Positions 32,753 through 41,362 of a stretch of 64,000 nucleotides of DNA are shown piece after piece. Position 1 is the stretch's first letter. Every line of letters begins with the position of its first letter. The DNA is from Mesorhizobium sp. Lineage in GTDB: Bacteria > Pseudomonadota > Alphaproteobacteria > Rhizobiales > Rhizobiaceae. Both the position numbers and the translations under genes were made by a program. The stretch is from positions 1 through 64,000 of the forward strand of contig SAQR01000022.1 in assembly GCA_004020365.1 (NCBI GenBank). The letters run 5' to 3'. Under the pieces are notes generated by a model. That model saw only the letters and a program-made list of their open reading frames with translations, did no database searches and was not told where the DNA came from.

Positions 32753-33247
32753 CTAGACCGCCTCGACCTCGCGGAAATTCCGCCACAGGCGGTTCACGGC
32801 GGGGAACAAGTTGTGCACCCCCTCCAGCTGGGCGATACGATCGCGGACGGCAGCCTCGCTGATCACATCGAGCGGCATGCCCATCTGCTGGAGCCAGAGC
32901 GCCGAGAACTGCCAATCAGAACACTTACCACCCGAGAGCCACTCGGCGATCTTGTCCGGGCGATAATATATGCGGTTGCCCTGCCCTCGCCGCATCGGCT
33001 CGGTTGCCGGGCCAAGGTCCCTCATACGCCAGTTCGCCAAAACTTGAATCGAGGTGCCCAGAAACCGTGCTGCAAGGCGAGAGGGTATCGGGCGCCATGG
33101 AGGAAGGTTTGTCGACATGGCAACCGCGATGAAGTGCTTAATGTCGATGTGCTTGGCGATCCCCTTCGGTGCCCAGTTTGGCAAACCGTCCGACTGTCCA
33201 ACCTCTTTTTCTCCAAGATGATAGTTAGAAGAGATATAAGTCTGCAT
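32753..33247 (-). CDS. Helix-turn-helix protein of the integrative element
   Basis: ATG 33247 has GGAG eight bases upstream, giving 164 residues. The central region RPIPSRLAARFLGTSIQVLA then NWRMRDLGPATEPMRRGQGN and RIYYRPDKIAEWLSGG matches a MerR-like/excisionase-type HTH with its wing. This group binds DNA in phage and mobile-element excision or replication control. The C-terminal part is helical. It follows the primase-helicase gene by 23 bp, so it belongs to that unit. Confidence 0.7.
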   Translation of the reverse strand: MQTYISSNYHLGEKEVGQSDGLPNWAPKGIAKHIDIKHFIAVAMSTNLPPWRPIPSRLAARFLGTSIQVLANWRMRDLGPATEPMRRGQGNRIYYRPDKIAEWLSGGKCSDWQFSALWLQQMGMPLDVISEAAVRDRIAQLEGVHNLFPAVNRLWRNFREVEAV

Positions 33248-33270
33248 GGTCCGTTGCTCCGCGCACCTGG

Positions 33271-35667
33271 TCAATTGGCCAATTGGACTTGGACAGCTGC
33301 CGCGACGACTGGCATCAATCCCGATGTGAAGACATCTGAGTCTCTACCCAGCAGAGCAGCTCTGACCTCGTCGTTCGATGCGTCCATCCACCGTCCCACT
33401 TCCTGCCACGCCCAGACATAGCCACGTTGCGTCACTCCCACAGGGCGCGGAACGGACGTCTTCGTGCTCCGCTTACAATCCCCCAGCTTCTTCAAGATTG
33501 GCGTGATCTGCTGCACGGTAATCGTTCTCTTCATGCGCTCCTCGACGGCGCTGGCCACTTCCTCGGCCAGATACACCGGACGATTGAACGGCGAAGAGCC
33601 GCTCTCCCGAAGCTCCGCAATGATCTGCTCCGGCACGGATGCGCTAGCCCGGATCAACTCTTCCTTCGCACCGGTTCGCGGCGGCTCGGCGTTTGCGTCG
33701 AAGTCGGAGAGGTCGAAGTTCAGAAGATAGTGCTTGAAGGCGGCAATGCTCTCGTCCGAGAGGCCGGCGTCCACGAGCTGACGATAATATGTGTCTTCAC
33801 GTTTGGCGGCTTCCACCTTGCACACGAAGAGCCGCCGGTCGTCATGCTCGATAGCCATAGGCTTATCGCTGTTAGTCATGATGATGATGCCGCGAGGCGT
33901 CCGTACGTTAAAAGCATCAATCCCCTTGCGCTCGACAGATTGGATCTCCTCTGTCGCCCATCGCTTAAGGCGGTTGTAAGCCGTCTTCAGCTCATCGATC
34001 TGCAGTTCGTCGAGGGCCAGAAGACGAACATTTCCGAGCTCAGCCTGCCAACGCTCGCCAAGAACGCCACCGTACACCTCACGAACGTCATTCTCATGGA
34101 ACATGCGCTTGACTGCCTGCACCAGAAGGTTCTTGCCAACGCCCTGTCTGGATTGCAGCACGATCGCCGACTTGATCTTGGCGGCCGGCCGCTGGATGAG
34201 ATGGGCAAGGTATTGAAGGACCCAATGCCTCTCCCCGTCGCCAGGCAGAAGATAGCGAAGGTGATCAAGCCAAAGAGAGGCATCGCCTTCCGCGGAAGCG
34301 ATCCCCCCATCCTTCCAGGTATTAAAAGTCCGGACGCCATTTCCCTCGACAATGAGCTTTTCATTCCCGACCAGGAAGTCGTGCTCGTCGGCCAGACACG
34401 ACAGTTTCGAATTGCGGAAGGCCGTGCTGGCCAGCTGGTTCTTGCGCATGTTCCGCGTGAAGGAGCGATCGAAATCCTCCTTCGTCTTGTCTCGCCCCGT
34501 CGAGATGTCAAAGAACAGACCCGTTTTTGAGTCGAGCACGTACTTCGCCTGCAGCGGTGCGAGCCCCGGATCTGTGCGGGCCAGCTCCACCGGAGTCCGA
34601 ATCACCATTCCTTCCCGGAAGAGGCAGCCTCCGCACTCGGAGTTTGTCGCAGCGATCGTCTGGCACAGCTTAGGGCGGTACTTGCTGGCGTGATCCAGCT
34701 TGTCCTGGGCTTCGCGATAAACGTATCGCGGGTCGCGGGCAGACATCAGATGAAAATAGCGCTGCCCTTGGGGGATGTGCGCCAGAATATCAGCGGCGTC
34801 CTTCCACTGCGGCTCGGTCAGGCGCTCACTGGCCTCGTCACATGAACGAAGAAAGCTGCAGGCTGTAACCATCGCAAGAGCACCAGCGGCACTCTTGCTG
34901 GCGTCCTCATCCCCCGAGATCATTTCCTGACGAAGTGCGTCAGCCAGGGCATGCCCGCCAGAACGCGACGAACTGTCAGAGCTCTCGGCTATTCGGGCTG
35001 CGACGACGCCTTCCATCTGCTCGAGGGTCCAGGTCCGACCACTTGCCCCGTCCAATATCTGGACGGGCTTGGCCGGCTTGGTCTTAGGGTTGAACGTTCC
35101 CGGCACCCTGAGGACGCGTGCGAGCTCTGCGATCGTGTCCAGCTTGAGCCCATGTCGTTCCCAGACCACCCAAGCCTGCTCGTTCCAGGCTGACCAGAGT
35201 CGCTCAACGCGCCTCCGATCTTCCGACGTCTTCAGAAGCAAGGGCTGCTCGAACTGCCAGATCGGGTAGATCCCCCCACCCGAATGGACGATCAGGGTGG
35301 GCTCGGGTAGTCCGGCCTCCCCTAGCAACTTGAGCGCCTGCTCTTCGTTTTCCGGGAGGTTTTTGGCGGAGTGCACCCCAGTGGCGAGGTCGATGTCGAG
35401 CGCCAGGAAGGCGACCGCACAGGCCGTGTCTTGCCGCCGCGTCTGTTTGTCGAGGGCTTGCCCATCGTGAAGAGCTACCGCGAGGTATCGATGGACTCCA
35501 TCGGGCTGTGCTGCCAAAAAATCGAAGGCGATTTCTCGACTGCTATACGGAAACACCGTGTGCCGCGGACGCCCACCCGACAATTCGAACACAACGAGGT
35601 TGCCCTCGCTCTCCTGTCCGAACATCTGCTCAATGTAGTCCTTGATTTGCTTCCTGTTGGACTGCAT
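33271..35667 (-). CDS. Primase/SF3-type helicase replication protein
   Basis: The N-terminal about 250 residues resemble a RepB-like primase: ALDIDLATGVHSAKNLPENE with acidic residues, PTLIVHSGGGIYPIWQF with the HSGGG motif, and RVPGTFNPKTKP. A C-terminal SF3-type ATPase follows: Walker A LQSRQGVGKNLLVQAVKRM, Walker B RLLALDELQ and sensor IIIMTNSDKP. A Cys-containing segment (CGGCLF) may bind zinc. At 798 residues it matches primase-helicases of phage satellites and integrative elements. It starts five bases after the stop of the gene at 35673-36032. Confidence 0.85.
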   Translation of the reverse strand: MQSNRKQIKDYIEQMFGQESEGNLVVFELSGGRPRHTVFPYSSREIAFDFLAAQPDGVHRYLAVALHDGQALDKQTRRQDTACAVAFLALDIDLATGVHSAKNLPENEEQALKLLGEAGLPEPTLIVHSGGGIYPIWQFEQPLLLKTSEDRRRVERLWSAWNEQAWVVWERHGLKLDTIAELARVLRVPGTFNPKTKPAKPVQILDGASGRTWTLEQMEGVVAARIAESSDSSSRSGGHALADALRQEMISGDEDASKSAAGALAMVTACSFLRSCDEASERLTEPQWKDAADILAHIPQGQRYFHLMSARDPRYVYREAQDKLDHASKYRPKLCQTIAATNSECGGCLFREGMVIRTPVELARTDPGLAPLQAKYVLDSKTGLFFDISTGRDKTKEDFDRSFTRNMRKNQLASTAFRNSKLSCLADEHDFLVGNEKLIVEGNGVRTFNTWKDGGIASAEGDASLWLDHLRYLLPGDGERHWVLQYLAHLIQRPAAKIKSAIVLQSRQGVGKNLLVQAVKRMFHENDVREVYGGVLGERWQAELGNVRLLALDELQIDELKTAYNRLKRWATEEIQSVERKGIDAFNVRTPRGIIIMTNSDKPMAIEHDDRRLFVCKVEAAKREDTYYRQLVDAGLSDESIAAFKHYLLNFDLSDFDANAEPPRTGAKEELIRASASVPEQIIAELRESGSSPFNRPVYLAEEVASAVEERMKRTITVQQITPILKKLGDCKRSTKTSVPRPVGVTQRGYVWAWQEVGRWMDASNDEVRAALLGRDSDVFTSGLMPVVAAAVQVQLAN

Positions 35668-35672
35668 AGCGC

Positions 35673-36032
35673 TTACCACGCCTTCCTGCAGAACAAGGTT
35701 GTGAGAAACGTCCGCGGATCGTCATGGTCGTAGTGTGCGAACTCACGAATGCGTCGAGTACGATCATCCTTCAGGATGATATCGGCTGCTCGCCTCACAT
35801 CGTCGTCGCTGGCGGTGCGAGCCCAGGACTTATAATTCGTAGGCTGCCACCGATAAAACCAATAGCGGTTGCAAGCAAACGCGGGACGCGGCTCCGGGCA
35901 CAGCCCTTCCTTCGCCATTTCGACAAGCGCGTCCCTGGGGATATGAAGCCGTTGTGCGACTTTGAAATCCACAAGCAGGTCCCTAGATGTTGCCAAATAC
36001 TGATAGAGATCGATTGATCTTTTGGGTTCCAT
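35673..36032 (-). CDS. Hypothetical element protein upstream of the primase-helicase
   Basis: ATG 36032 has AAAAGGA upstream. The 119-residue product begins MEPKRSIDLYQYLATSRDLL and contains FKVAQRLHIPRDALVEMAKE, which resembles an HTH or winged-helix recognition segment. It ends with an aromatic, charged tail. It is the first gene of the primase unit and may control it. Downstream of GGTGCATCA repeats. Confidence 0.5.
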   Translation of the reverse strand: MEPKRSIDLYQYLATSRDLLVDFKVAQRLHIPRDALVEMAKEGLCPEPRPAFACNRYWFYRWQPTNYKSWARTASDDDVRRAADIILKDDRTRRIREFAHYDHDDPRTFLTTLFCRKAW

Positions 36033-36115
36033 TAGGACACATCCTTTTCAAGTTTGTGGTGATGTGCCTTAGGTGTTGATCGTGTATATTACTCGCAAGT
36101 ATTGATCGATGATGA

Positions 36116-36144
36116 GGTGCATCATGACGATGCTCGGTGCATCA
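36116..36144. repeat. Iteron-like GGTGCATCA direct repeats
   Basis: Two exact 9-bp copies, 36116-36124 and 36136-36144, spaced 20 bp start-to-start (two helical turns). They lie 84-112 bp upstream of the primase-unit start in an AT-richer stretch. TTGATCG also occurs twice nearby (36076, 36102). Possible operator or replication-initiator sites. Confidence 0.5.
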
Positions 36145-36166
36145 CTCTTATTTTTTGTGGGGTTGT

Positions 36167-36178
36167 AATATTAATATT
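36167..36178. promoter_or_regulatory. AT-only 12-bp palindrome AATATTAATATT
   Basis: A perfect 12-bp palindrome in the most AT-rich part of this region, between the primase unit and the DUF6471 gene. It could be a repressor operator, promoter element or part of an origin-like AT-rich segment together with the GGTGCATCA repeats. Confidence 0.4.
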
Positions 36179-36364
36179 GTGCCCTAGGACGAATGCCCGC
36201 GCCTCCGCAAGTGGTGCGCGCAACAGGTCCAACAAGGGCGCCACTCGACCCGGCCCCGCCTGCGCCAAGACCTGAGCCAGGCCCAAAGGCTCAAACCCGA
36301 TCTGCTCACCCAGAACTGCGATCACTGCACGGACGAGGCGCAGGCGCCATCCCCTCTCATAGGG

Positions 36365-36586
36365 TCAGTCTAGCTTCAGCCTCTGCGATCCAATGGCCGT
36401 TAAGCACTGTGCGAAGAAAACGGCGCTGAAGCGTCCGCGCGACAGCTTGTTACGGATGTTCGGCGCCTTTTCCTCGACGCCGATGGCAGCCAGCTTCTCG
36501 GCCAGATCGGCGTAGCTTAGGCCCTGGAGTTTTAGCTCAGCCTTCAACACGCCGCTGATCAGCCGCTCCCACTCGGTTTCGGTCAT
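36365..36586 (-). CDS. DUF6471-type small protein
   Basis: The 73-residue product has the family pattern: KAELKLQGLSYADLAEKLAA, IGVEEKAPNIRNKLSRGRFS, then AVFFAQCLTAIGSQRL. The arrangement resembles a Cro/C1-type HTH with a short extension, and members often occur in mobile elements, so a regulatory role is plausible but unproven. It lies divergent to the gene at 36709 and shares its upstream region. Confidence 0.7.
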   Translation of the reverse strand: MTETEWERLISGVLKAELKLQGLSYADLAEKLAAIGVEEKAPNIRNKLSRGRFSAVFFAQCLTAIGSQRLKLD

Positions 36587-36708
36587 TCAGTCATTCTCCC
36601 GCAAAAAATCTTCAGCGGCCTATTGAAGGCATGTTTACGCCACTTATGTATCATATACAGTGCAAACGCACTGAATATGATCAACGACTAACCCTTAGGA
36701 ACTTCCAT

Positions 36709-36927
36709 ATGACCATCGACCAGACAGCGGCAAAAGTGCTGACGGACCTCCTGCGCGAACTCTCCTCGGAACTCGATCTTCATTACGATGATCACGATTT
36801 CCACGCCCTTAGCCAAACAATCGAGACCTTGCGACGTGCCGCTACCCTGATGACGAACGCCGGCCACAAGACCCCTGATGTCTACCACCATGTCATGGGC
36901 CGCTTCGAGCGGATGACTCGCTCCTAA
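36709..36927 (+). CDS. Small helical hypothetical protein
   Basis: ATG 36709 has TTAGGAAC upstream. The 72-residue product MTIDQTAAKVLTDLLRELSS then ELDLHYDDHDFHALSQTIET is helical and acidic with several His, and ends HVMGRFERMTRS. It is divergent from the DUF6471 gene and lies 58 bp before the next gene. No family recognised. Confidence 0.5.
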   Translation: MTIDQTAAKVLTDLLRELSSELDLHYDDHDFHALSQTIETLRRAATLMTNAGHKTPDVYHHVMGRFERMTRS

Positions 36928-36985
36928 CATAGCGATCCGACATCAGAATTCCACGGCGCCCAACCACCTCTACAGGACTTTCAAA

Positions 36986-37660
36986 ATGACTCCACCATTC
37001 GACTCCTCCATCTCGAGCTCCGACTATCTGGCCGTAGCGCGTGAACGCCACCGGACCGGGACATCTAGACTGAGCGAGGAACCGGCCTGGATGCTGGGCG
37101 ACGCGGCCTACGACTGCGGCCTCAACAAGGAGCACGTCGACATCCTGATTGACCCCGTCAACTGGAGCGCCGCCGTTCGCGATGAGAACAGGAAGCCCAG
37201 GGTGTTCCTCCATGCCCGGATTAATCAGAAGGGAAACGCGGAGATTAACTGGGCGCGAGGTGATTTCGAGATCCTGTATGACGAAGATTTTCTGGCCAGG
37301 TACGCGGTCGCGGCCCGATCCTCCCACTCGGTCCCATGGCGAAGCCTTGGGGAACTCATGTGGTGGAGGGGCTATGAACTGCTGGTCAACGATGTCATTA
37401 CTCACAAATCCCCCACGGCCGCAGCTCTCTTGTATGCCCATGCCGCCCGCCTCAAAGAACTTGCGTCCTTTCTCGCCCGGCACGTGAACCTGGTCGGAGC
37501 GATGGCGCTCAACTTCACCTATCGGGATGGCGAAGTAACCGCAGCGGACTTCGTGCCAACCATTCCGCCTGATCGGCTGCAGGAGCTGATCCAGGAGCGC
37601 GAACGACGGACGGCCGCGAGGCTTCGGGAGGCCGTCGAGCGCATCGTCCCGAAAGAATGA
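36986..37660 (+). CDS. Hypothetical protein of the integrative element
   Basis: The 224-residue product has no membrane segment. Distinct parts include AWMLGDAAYDCGLNKEHVDI, SHSVPWRSLGELMWWRGYEL and a charged C-terminal helix ELIQERERRTAARLREAVER. No recognised catalytic motif is seen. It sits between replication functions and the integrase of the element. Typical of cargo genes of unknown role. Confidence 0.5.
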   Translation: MTPPFDSSISSSDYLAVARERHRTGTSRLSEEPAWMLGDAAYDCGLNKEHVDILIDPVNWSAAVRDENRKPRVFLHARINQKGNAEINWARGDFEILYDEDFLARYAVAARSSHSVPWRSLGELMWWRGYELLVNDVITHKSPTAAALLYAHAARLKELASFLARHVNLVGAMALNFTYRDGEVTAADFVPTIPPDRLQELIQERERRTAARLREAVERIVPKE

Positions 37661-38170
37661 TCTTGGAGGATCGTCCCCCGCTCTGCGCCCGATGAGATCA
37701 CGATCGCTGGTCTCCCTCCTTCTCAAGCAAGCCTTCGATCGTTCAATGATCCTCCCCAGCACCCACGTTCGGCCACCGCACTCGCCACGTTCTTTGCATC
37801 TGCTGATCGACAACGGCGCCCTCCTGGAAGCTACAGGGGATCTCGCGCGTGCCATCTCCTCCGTCAGAGGCTCGCCGTCAGTCAAGCCATCCAACTACAG
37901 GCCCGAGGAGGAGCGGCACGGCCCGGTGGATTTTCGGACGGCATTTCTGGCCTGCAACTTCGCCATTAGCTGGGAGGTTTTTGAACTGGCTCGGCGGCGG
38001 GATCTATCGATCGCCCACTCACCTTGGGTCGGAAGGGGAAGGGGTAGACCTTTTTTCGGGAGAAAGGATCGGGTTGTGGCGGGTATGGTCCCGAACACGG
38101 CCCGTATAAAAATTTGATTTTTCAAGTAATAGCATGCGCCGCCACAGGTCGCTCAGCTGTGAAAACCCAT

Positions 38171-38183
38171 TTCCCCTATAGTA
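38171..38183. promoter_or_regulatory. 13-bp motif, copy 4 (TTCCCCTATAGTA)
   Basis: Lies about 80 bp upstream of the excisionase-like gene start at 38264. It shares 11 of 13 bases with the copies at 32255 and 32283. Its position before the integration module supports a role in element control. Confidence 0.45.
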
Positions 38184-38263
38184 CCACGCAGGAGAGCCAT
38201 GGAACCGCGGCGATCACGGAACTAGATCTCGGTCAAGTTCCACATGATTTGAGCCGACATCGG

Positions 38264-38524
38264 ATGAAGCGACCGTCAAGCCGATTGCCAGACAACCTCG
38301 CACCTGTTGCGGTTAATCTTGACCAAGCTGCCGCGCTCATCGGGATCGGCTCGTCTCTGTTCACCCAGCTAGTGGCTGCGGGCCAAATGCCAGAACCAAG
38401 GCCAATTGCTTCACGCCTTCTTTGGGACGTGGAGGAGGTAGTTGCCGCCTTTCGCGCGATCCCACATCGGGGCGAGTCCAATAGATTGGGCATATCGTCC
38501 CCATCAAACAACCCCTGGAACTGA
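38264..38524 (+). CDS. Excisionase/AlpA-like HTH protein
   Basis: The 86-residue product has VAVNLDQAAALIGIGSSLFT then QLVAAGQMPEPRPIASRLLW and DVEEVVAAFRAIP, the layout of AlpA/HTH_17 excisionase-type proteins (HTH, G-x-x-P-x-P wing, D-x-x-x-V helix). ATG 38264 is the likely start although its ribosome binding site is weak. Its stop overlaps the integrase start (TGATG), so the two are coupled. It probably directs excision of the element. Confidence 0.75.
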   Translation: MKRPSSRLPDNLAPVAVNLDQAAALIGIGSSLFTQLVAAGQMPEPRPIASRLLWDVEEVVAAFRAIPHRGESNRLGISSPSNNPWN

Positions 38525-39681
38525 TGCCTAGAAAGCTACCAAAGGGCGTTTCCCCTGATCGTGACCGACATGGAAATGTGCGCCTGTACTTTCGCGCCCT
38601 CGGCCGGTCCAAAGTCCGACTACGGGAGAAGCCGGGGACAAAGGAGTTTGAGGCCGAGGTGGCTTGTGCTCGGCTAAACGTTCCCTACGCGCCTCAGAAG
38701 CTCAGCGGCACCGCGGACCGAAATGAACCGGTGTCCCAGAGGTCCTTTCGCTGGCTATGCCAGGAGTACAAGCGACGTGTAAGGCTCTCACCCAAAATCT
38801 TGGCTCGACGGTCATCGGTTCTCGATGAAATCTGCAACAGCGAGCACAAAAGCGGCAGCAAGCGGGGGACACTCCCCTTCGACCTCCTGGAGCGGAAGCA
38901 CGTCCTCGAAATTCGAGATGATCTCCGTTCGACGCCAGGTGCCCAGAATGAGGTCGTGAAGGTCATCTCGGCCATGTACGGTTGGGCGATTGAGAACGAG
39001 ATCGTCCGGAGCAATCCAGCTCTCGGGATCAAGCGCCTGAAATCTGGCGATGGATTTCACACATGGTCCGTCGCAGAGGTGCGTCAGTTCGAGGCACGCC
39101 ATCCATCTGGCAGCAAGGCACGTCTGGCACTGCATCTGGGACTGTTCACAGGACTGCGTCGCCAGGATCTTGCGATCCTTGGGCGCCAGCACGTCAGGAA
39201 TGGGTGGCTACACATCCGGCCCCAGAAGACCAGCAACTCGTCAGGAGTGGAGGTGGAGCTCCCCATTCTTCCCCAGTTGAGGGCGACAATCGACGCCAGT
39301 GCTTGCGGTGACCTGACCTTCTTGACGTCGGAGTGGGGAAAACCCTTCACCGTTAATTCACTTGGTAACAAAATGCGGGACTGGTGTGATCAAGCAGAGT
39401 TGCCCCACTGCACCCTTCACGGCCTCCGAAAAGCTGGAGCCACTATAGCAGCCGAGAACGGCGCCACGGACGAGCAACTCATGGCGATTTTCGGTTGGAC
39501 CACCAAGCAGCAAACCACGCACTACACGAGGAAGGCGCAACGCCGCCGGATGGCCGGACAGGCCGCCCACCTCTTGGCCATTCCGGAACAAAATCAGGAC
39601 GAAATTGTCCCACCAAAAAGGTCGACAACGAAAAGTGGGACAAAAATCAGAAAAAGCTCCGGTAAATCAACACCCGTATAA
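38524..39681 (+). CDS. Tyrosine recombinase (integrase)
   Basis: Phage-type integrase with a SAM-like N-terminal domain and a C-terminal catalytic domain: Arg in LFTGLRRQDLAILG, the HxxR box in LHGLRKAGATIAAE, and the Trp plus Tyr end IFGWTTKQQTTHYTRKAQ, with nucleophile Tyr. The length of 385 residues is normal. It ends 6 bp from the 3' (CCA) end of tRNA-Leu, the classical arrangement for an element integrated at a tRNA gene. Confidence 0.93.
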   Translation: MPRKLPKGVSPDRDRHGNVRLYFRALGRSKVRLREKPGTKEFEAEVACARLNVPYAPQKLSGTADRNEPVSQRSFRWLCQEYKRRVRLSPKILARRSSVLDEICNSEHKSGSKRGTLPFDLLERKHVLEIRDDLRSTPGAQNEVVKVISAMYGWAIENEIVRSNPALGIKRLKSGDGFHTWSVAEVRQFEARHPSGSKARLALHLGLFTGLRRQDLAILGRQHVRNGWLHIRPQKTSNSSGVEVELPILPQLRATIDASACGDLTFLTSEWGKPFTVNSLGNKMRDWCDQAELPHCTLHGLRKAGATIAAENGATDEQLMAIFGWTTKQQTTHYTRKAQRRRMAGQAAHLLAIPEQNQDEIVPPKRSTTKSGTKIRKSSGKSTPV

Positions 39682-39687
39682 AGGTGG

Positions 39688-39772
39688 TGGTGCCCCTAGC
39701 CGGGATCGAACCAGCACTCCTTGCGGAACTCGATTTTGAGTCGAGCGCGTCTACCAATTCCGCCATAGGGGC
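39688..39772 (-). tRNA. tRNA-Leu (anticodon CAA)
   Basis: Read on the minus strand: acceptor GCCCCTA pairs with TAGGGGC, discriminator A and encoded CCA. The D-arm includes ggaattggtaga; the anticodon stem is CTCGA/TCGAG with loop CTCAAAA (CAA), then a variable arm and T-loop GGTTCGATCC. The length of 85 nt including CCA fits a class II tRNA-Leu. Its 3' end faces the integrase and is the likely attachment site; no second copy of it was found in this window. Confidence 0.95.
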
Positions 39773-40060
39773 TCAGGCCGGGCGGCCTGGATGGGCGCGG
39801 ACTATACGGTTGGAGGCCTGTTCGTCAACTGGCCAATTCGGTGTGGCCAATTCCGGGCATGTGGCCTCCGCTCGGCCGCAGCCTTTCGACTTCGTGAAGC
39901 TACGGCCATTGTGCGGCGCGAAAAATCTTTCTAGACAGGCATCGCATTGAAGCGCGTCGCGTCTGAAGAGAGTCATCTGGCGCGCTTTTGGTCTTGGTTT
40001 TTATGCATTGTTGTCCCAAAGGCGCTGCGCATTTTTGGGCGACGTGCATCAGGAGTGCCG

Positions 40061-40648
40061 ATGCTTCGCGGACTTTACGACTGGACCTTGTCGCTGGCGG
40101 CGAAGAAATCCGCCGAATGGTGGCTGGCCTTCATCGCTTTCGTCGAAAGCTCGGTGTTTCTGGTGCCGGCCGACGTGCTCTATTTGCCGATGGCGCTGTC
40201 GCGGCCGGATCGCGCCTATCGCTACGCGCTGGTCGCCACGCTGGCCTCCGTTCTGGGTGGGATAGCCGGCTGGTACATCGGCCACTACGCCTATGACACG
40301 GTGGCGCGGCCGATCCTTGAATTCTACGGCAAGTATGACGACTTCGAGACACTGCGCGTCTCGGCGGGCACCGGATTCATCGTCCTGATGCTGATCACCT
40401 CCGGCCTCGCCCATCTGCCGCCGATCAAGGTGGTGACGATCCTGTCCGGCGTCATCGGCACGCCTTTGCTGCTGTTCATCATGCTGGCGATCGTGGCGCG
40501 CGGCGCCCGTTTCCTGTTCCTGGCCTGGCTGCTGCGCCGCTATGGCGAACCGATCCGCGAGTTCATCGAAAAGCGCCTCGGCATGATCGCCGGCGCCGGC
40601 GCCGCTGCCCTGATTTCGCTCTATATCGTCGTCAAATACGCGTTCTAG
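40061..40648 (+). CDS. YqaA/DedA-like VTT-domain membrane protein
   Basis: ATG 40061 has AGGAG seven bases upstream; upstream in-frame starts lack this. The 195-residue protein has VTT (SNARE-associated) features: EWWLAFIAFVESSVFLVPAD, ASVLGGIAGWYIGHYAYDTV and GLAHLPPIKVVTILSGVIG. Several hydrophobic segments put it in the inner membrane. DedA-like proteins are linked to lipid-carrier and membrane homeostasis. First core gene right of the tRNA. Confidence 0.85.
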   Translation: MLRGLYDWTLSLAAKKSAEWWLAFIAFVESSVFLVPADVLYLPMALSRPDRAYRYALVATLASVLGGIAGWYIGHYAYDTVARPILEFYGKYDDFETLRVSAGTGFIVLMLITSGLAHLPPIKVVTILSGVIGTPLLLFIMLAIVARGARFLFLAWLLRRYGEPIREFIEKRLGMIAGAGAAALISLYIVVKYAF

Positions 40649-40655
40649 AGTAAGG

Positions 40656-41219
40656 ATGTTCAAATTGACCCATCCCTTGACGGGAATGGACGGTAGATCG
40701 ATGACAGCGACCGTGAATGCCGACACTGGACGCCAGCGCATGCGGACGGCGTTGTTCCTCGCCGCCGCCATGGCCGCCACGGTCGGCTCAGCGCTGGCCT
40801 TCCAGCATCTCGGCGGCTACATCCCCTGCAAGCTCTGCCTCGAGCAACGCACTCCCTATTACATCGGCGTGCCGCTGATGCTGCTAGCGGCGCTTGCGTC
40901 GACCTTGCGCTGGCCGGCATGGCTGACACGCGGCCTGCTGGCCGTCGGCGGCCTGCTGATGGCCTACGGCGTCTATCTCGGCGTCTATCATTCCGGCGTC
41001 GAATGGGCGTGGTGGCCGGGGCCGACCGACTGTGCAGCGGCTGCCGGACCGGTCGACACCGGCGGCAAGGGCGTGCTCGATGCGCTCGACCAATTCGTCC
41101 CGCCCTCCTGCGACAAGGCGGCACTGCGTATCCTCGGCCTGTCGCTGGCCGGCTGGAACGCCATCGCCAGTTTTGTCCTGGCCGTCATCGCCTTCCGCGG
41201 CGCCTTTGCCCGGGATTAA
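40656..41219 (+). CDS. dsbB: Disulfide bond formation protein DsbB family
   Basis: A four-helix inner-membrane protein with the first periplasmic redox pair in GGYIPCKLCLEQRTPYY (CxxC). The second loop has cysteines in GPTDCAAAAG and VPPSCDKAAL. The length of 187 residues is normal. DsbB reoxidises DsbA and passes electrons to quinone. It begins 7 bp after the VTT-domain gene, so both likely share a transcript. ATG 40656 or 40701 could be the start. Confidence 0.88.
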   Translation: MFKLTHPLTGMDGRSMTATVNADTGRQRMRTALFLAAAMAATVGSALAFQHLGGYIPCKLCLEQRTPYYIGVPLMLLAALASTLRWPAWLTRGLLAVGGLLMAYGVYLGVYHSGVEWAWWPGPTDCAAAAGPVDTGGKGVLDALDQFVPPSCDKAALRILGLSLAGWNAIASFVLAVIAFRGAFARD

Positions 41220-41362
41220 TCTAGCACGGCGCGAGATCATTCAAGAATTCGGCATATGGAGTGATTGTCGAGAACCGAAGCGCAGCGGACATTTGGGTCC
41301 GTGAGCACCGGAAGCGCAGACAATCGCTTCAGACGGCCAGCCTCCCGAATTATCGGATGATC

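Noticed and set aside
32474-33421. Plus-strand frame of 315 codons
   Set aside because: It runs antisense to the HTH gene and the end of the primase-helicase gene, has low-complexity Arg/Pro/Cys composition and no ribosome binding site.
33427-34530. Plus-strand frame of 367 codons
   Set aside because: It is entirely antisense to the primase-helicase gene, which has clear Walker motifs. Composition is typical of a shadow frame.
36893-37894. Long antisense frame over the hypothetical gene 36986-37660
   Set aside because: Its translation is Arg/Gly/Pro-rich without a domain and mirrors the codon structure of the plus-strand gene, so it is a shadow frame.
37692-38117. Possible 141-residue gene before the excisionase-like gene
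   Set aside because: Mixed Arg/Ser/Pro composition, no family and no ribosome binding site. It could be real but is not supported enough to list.
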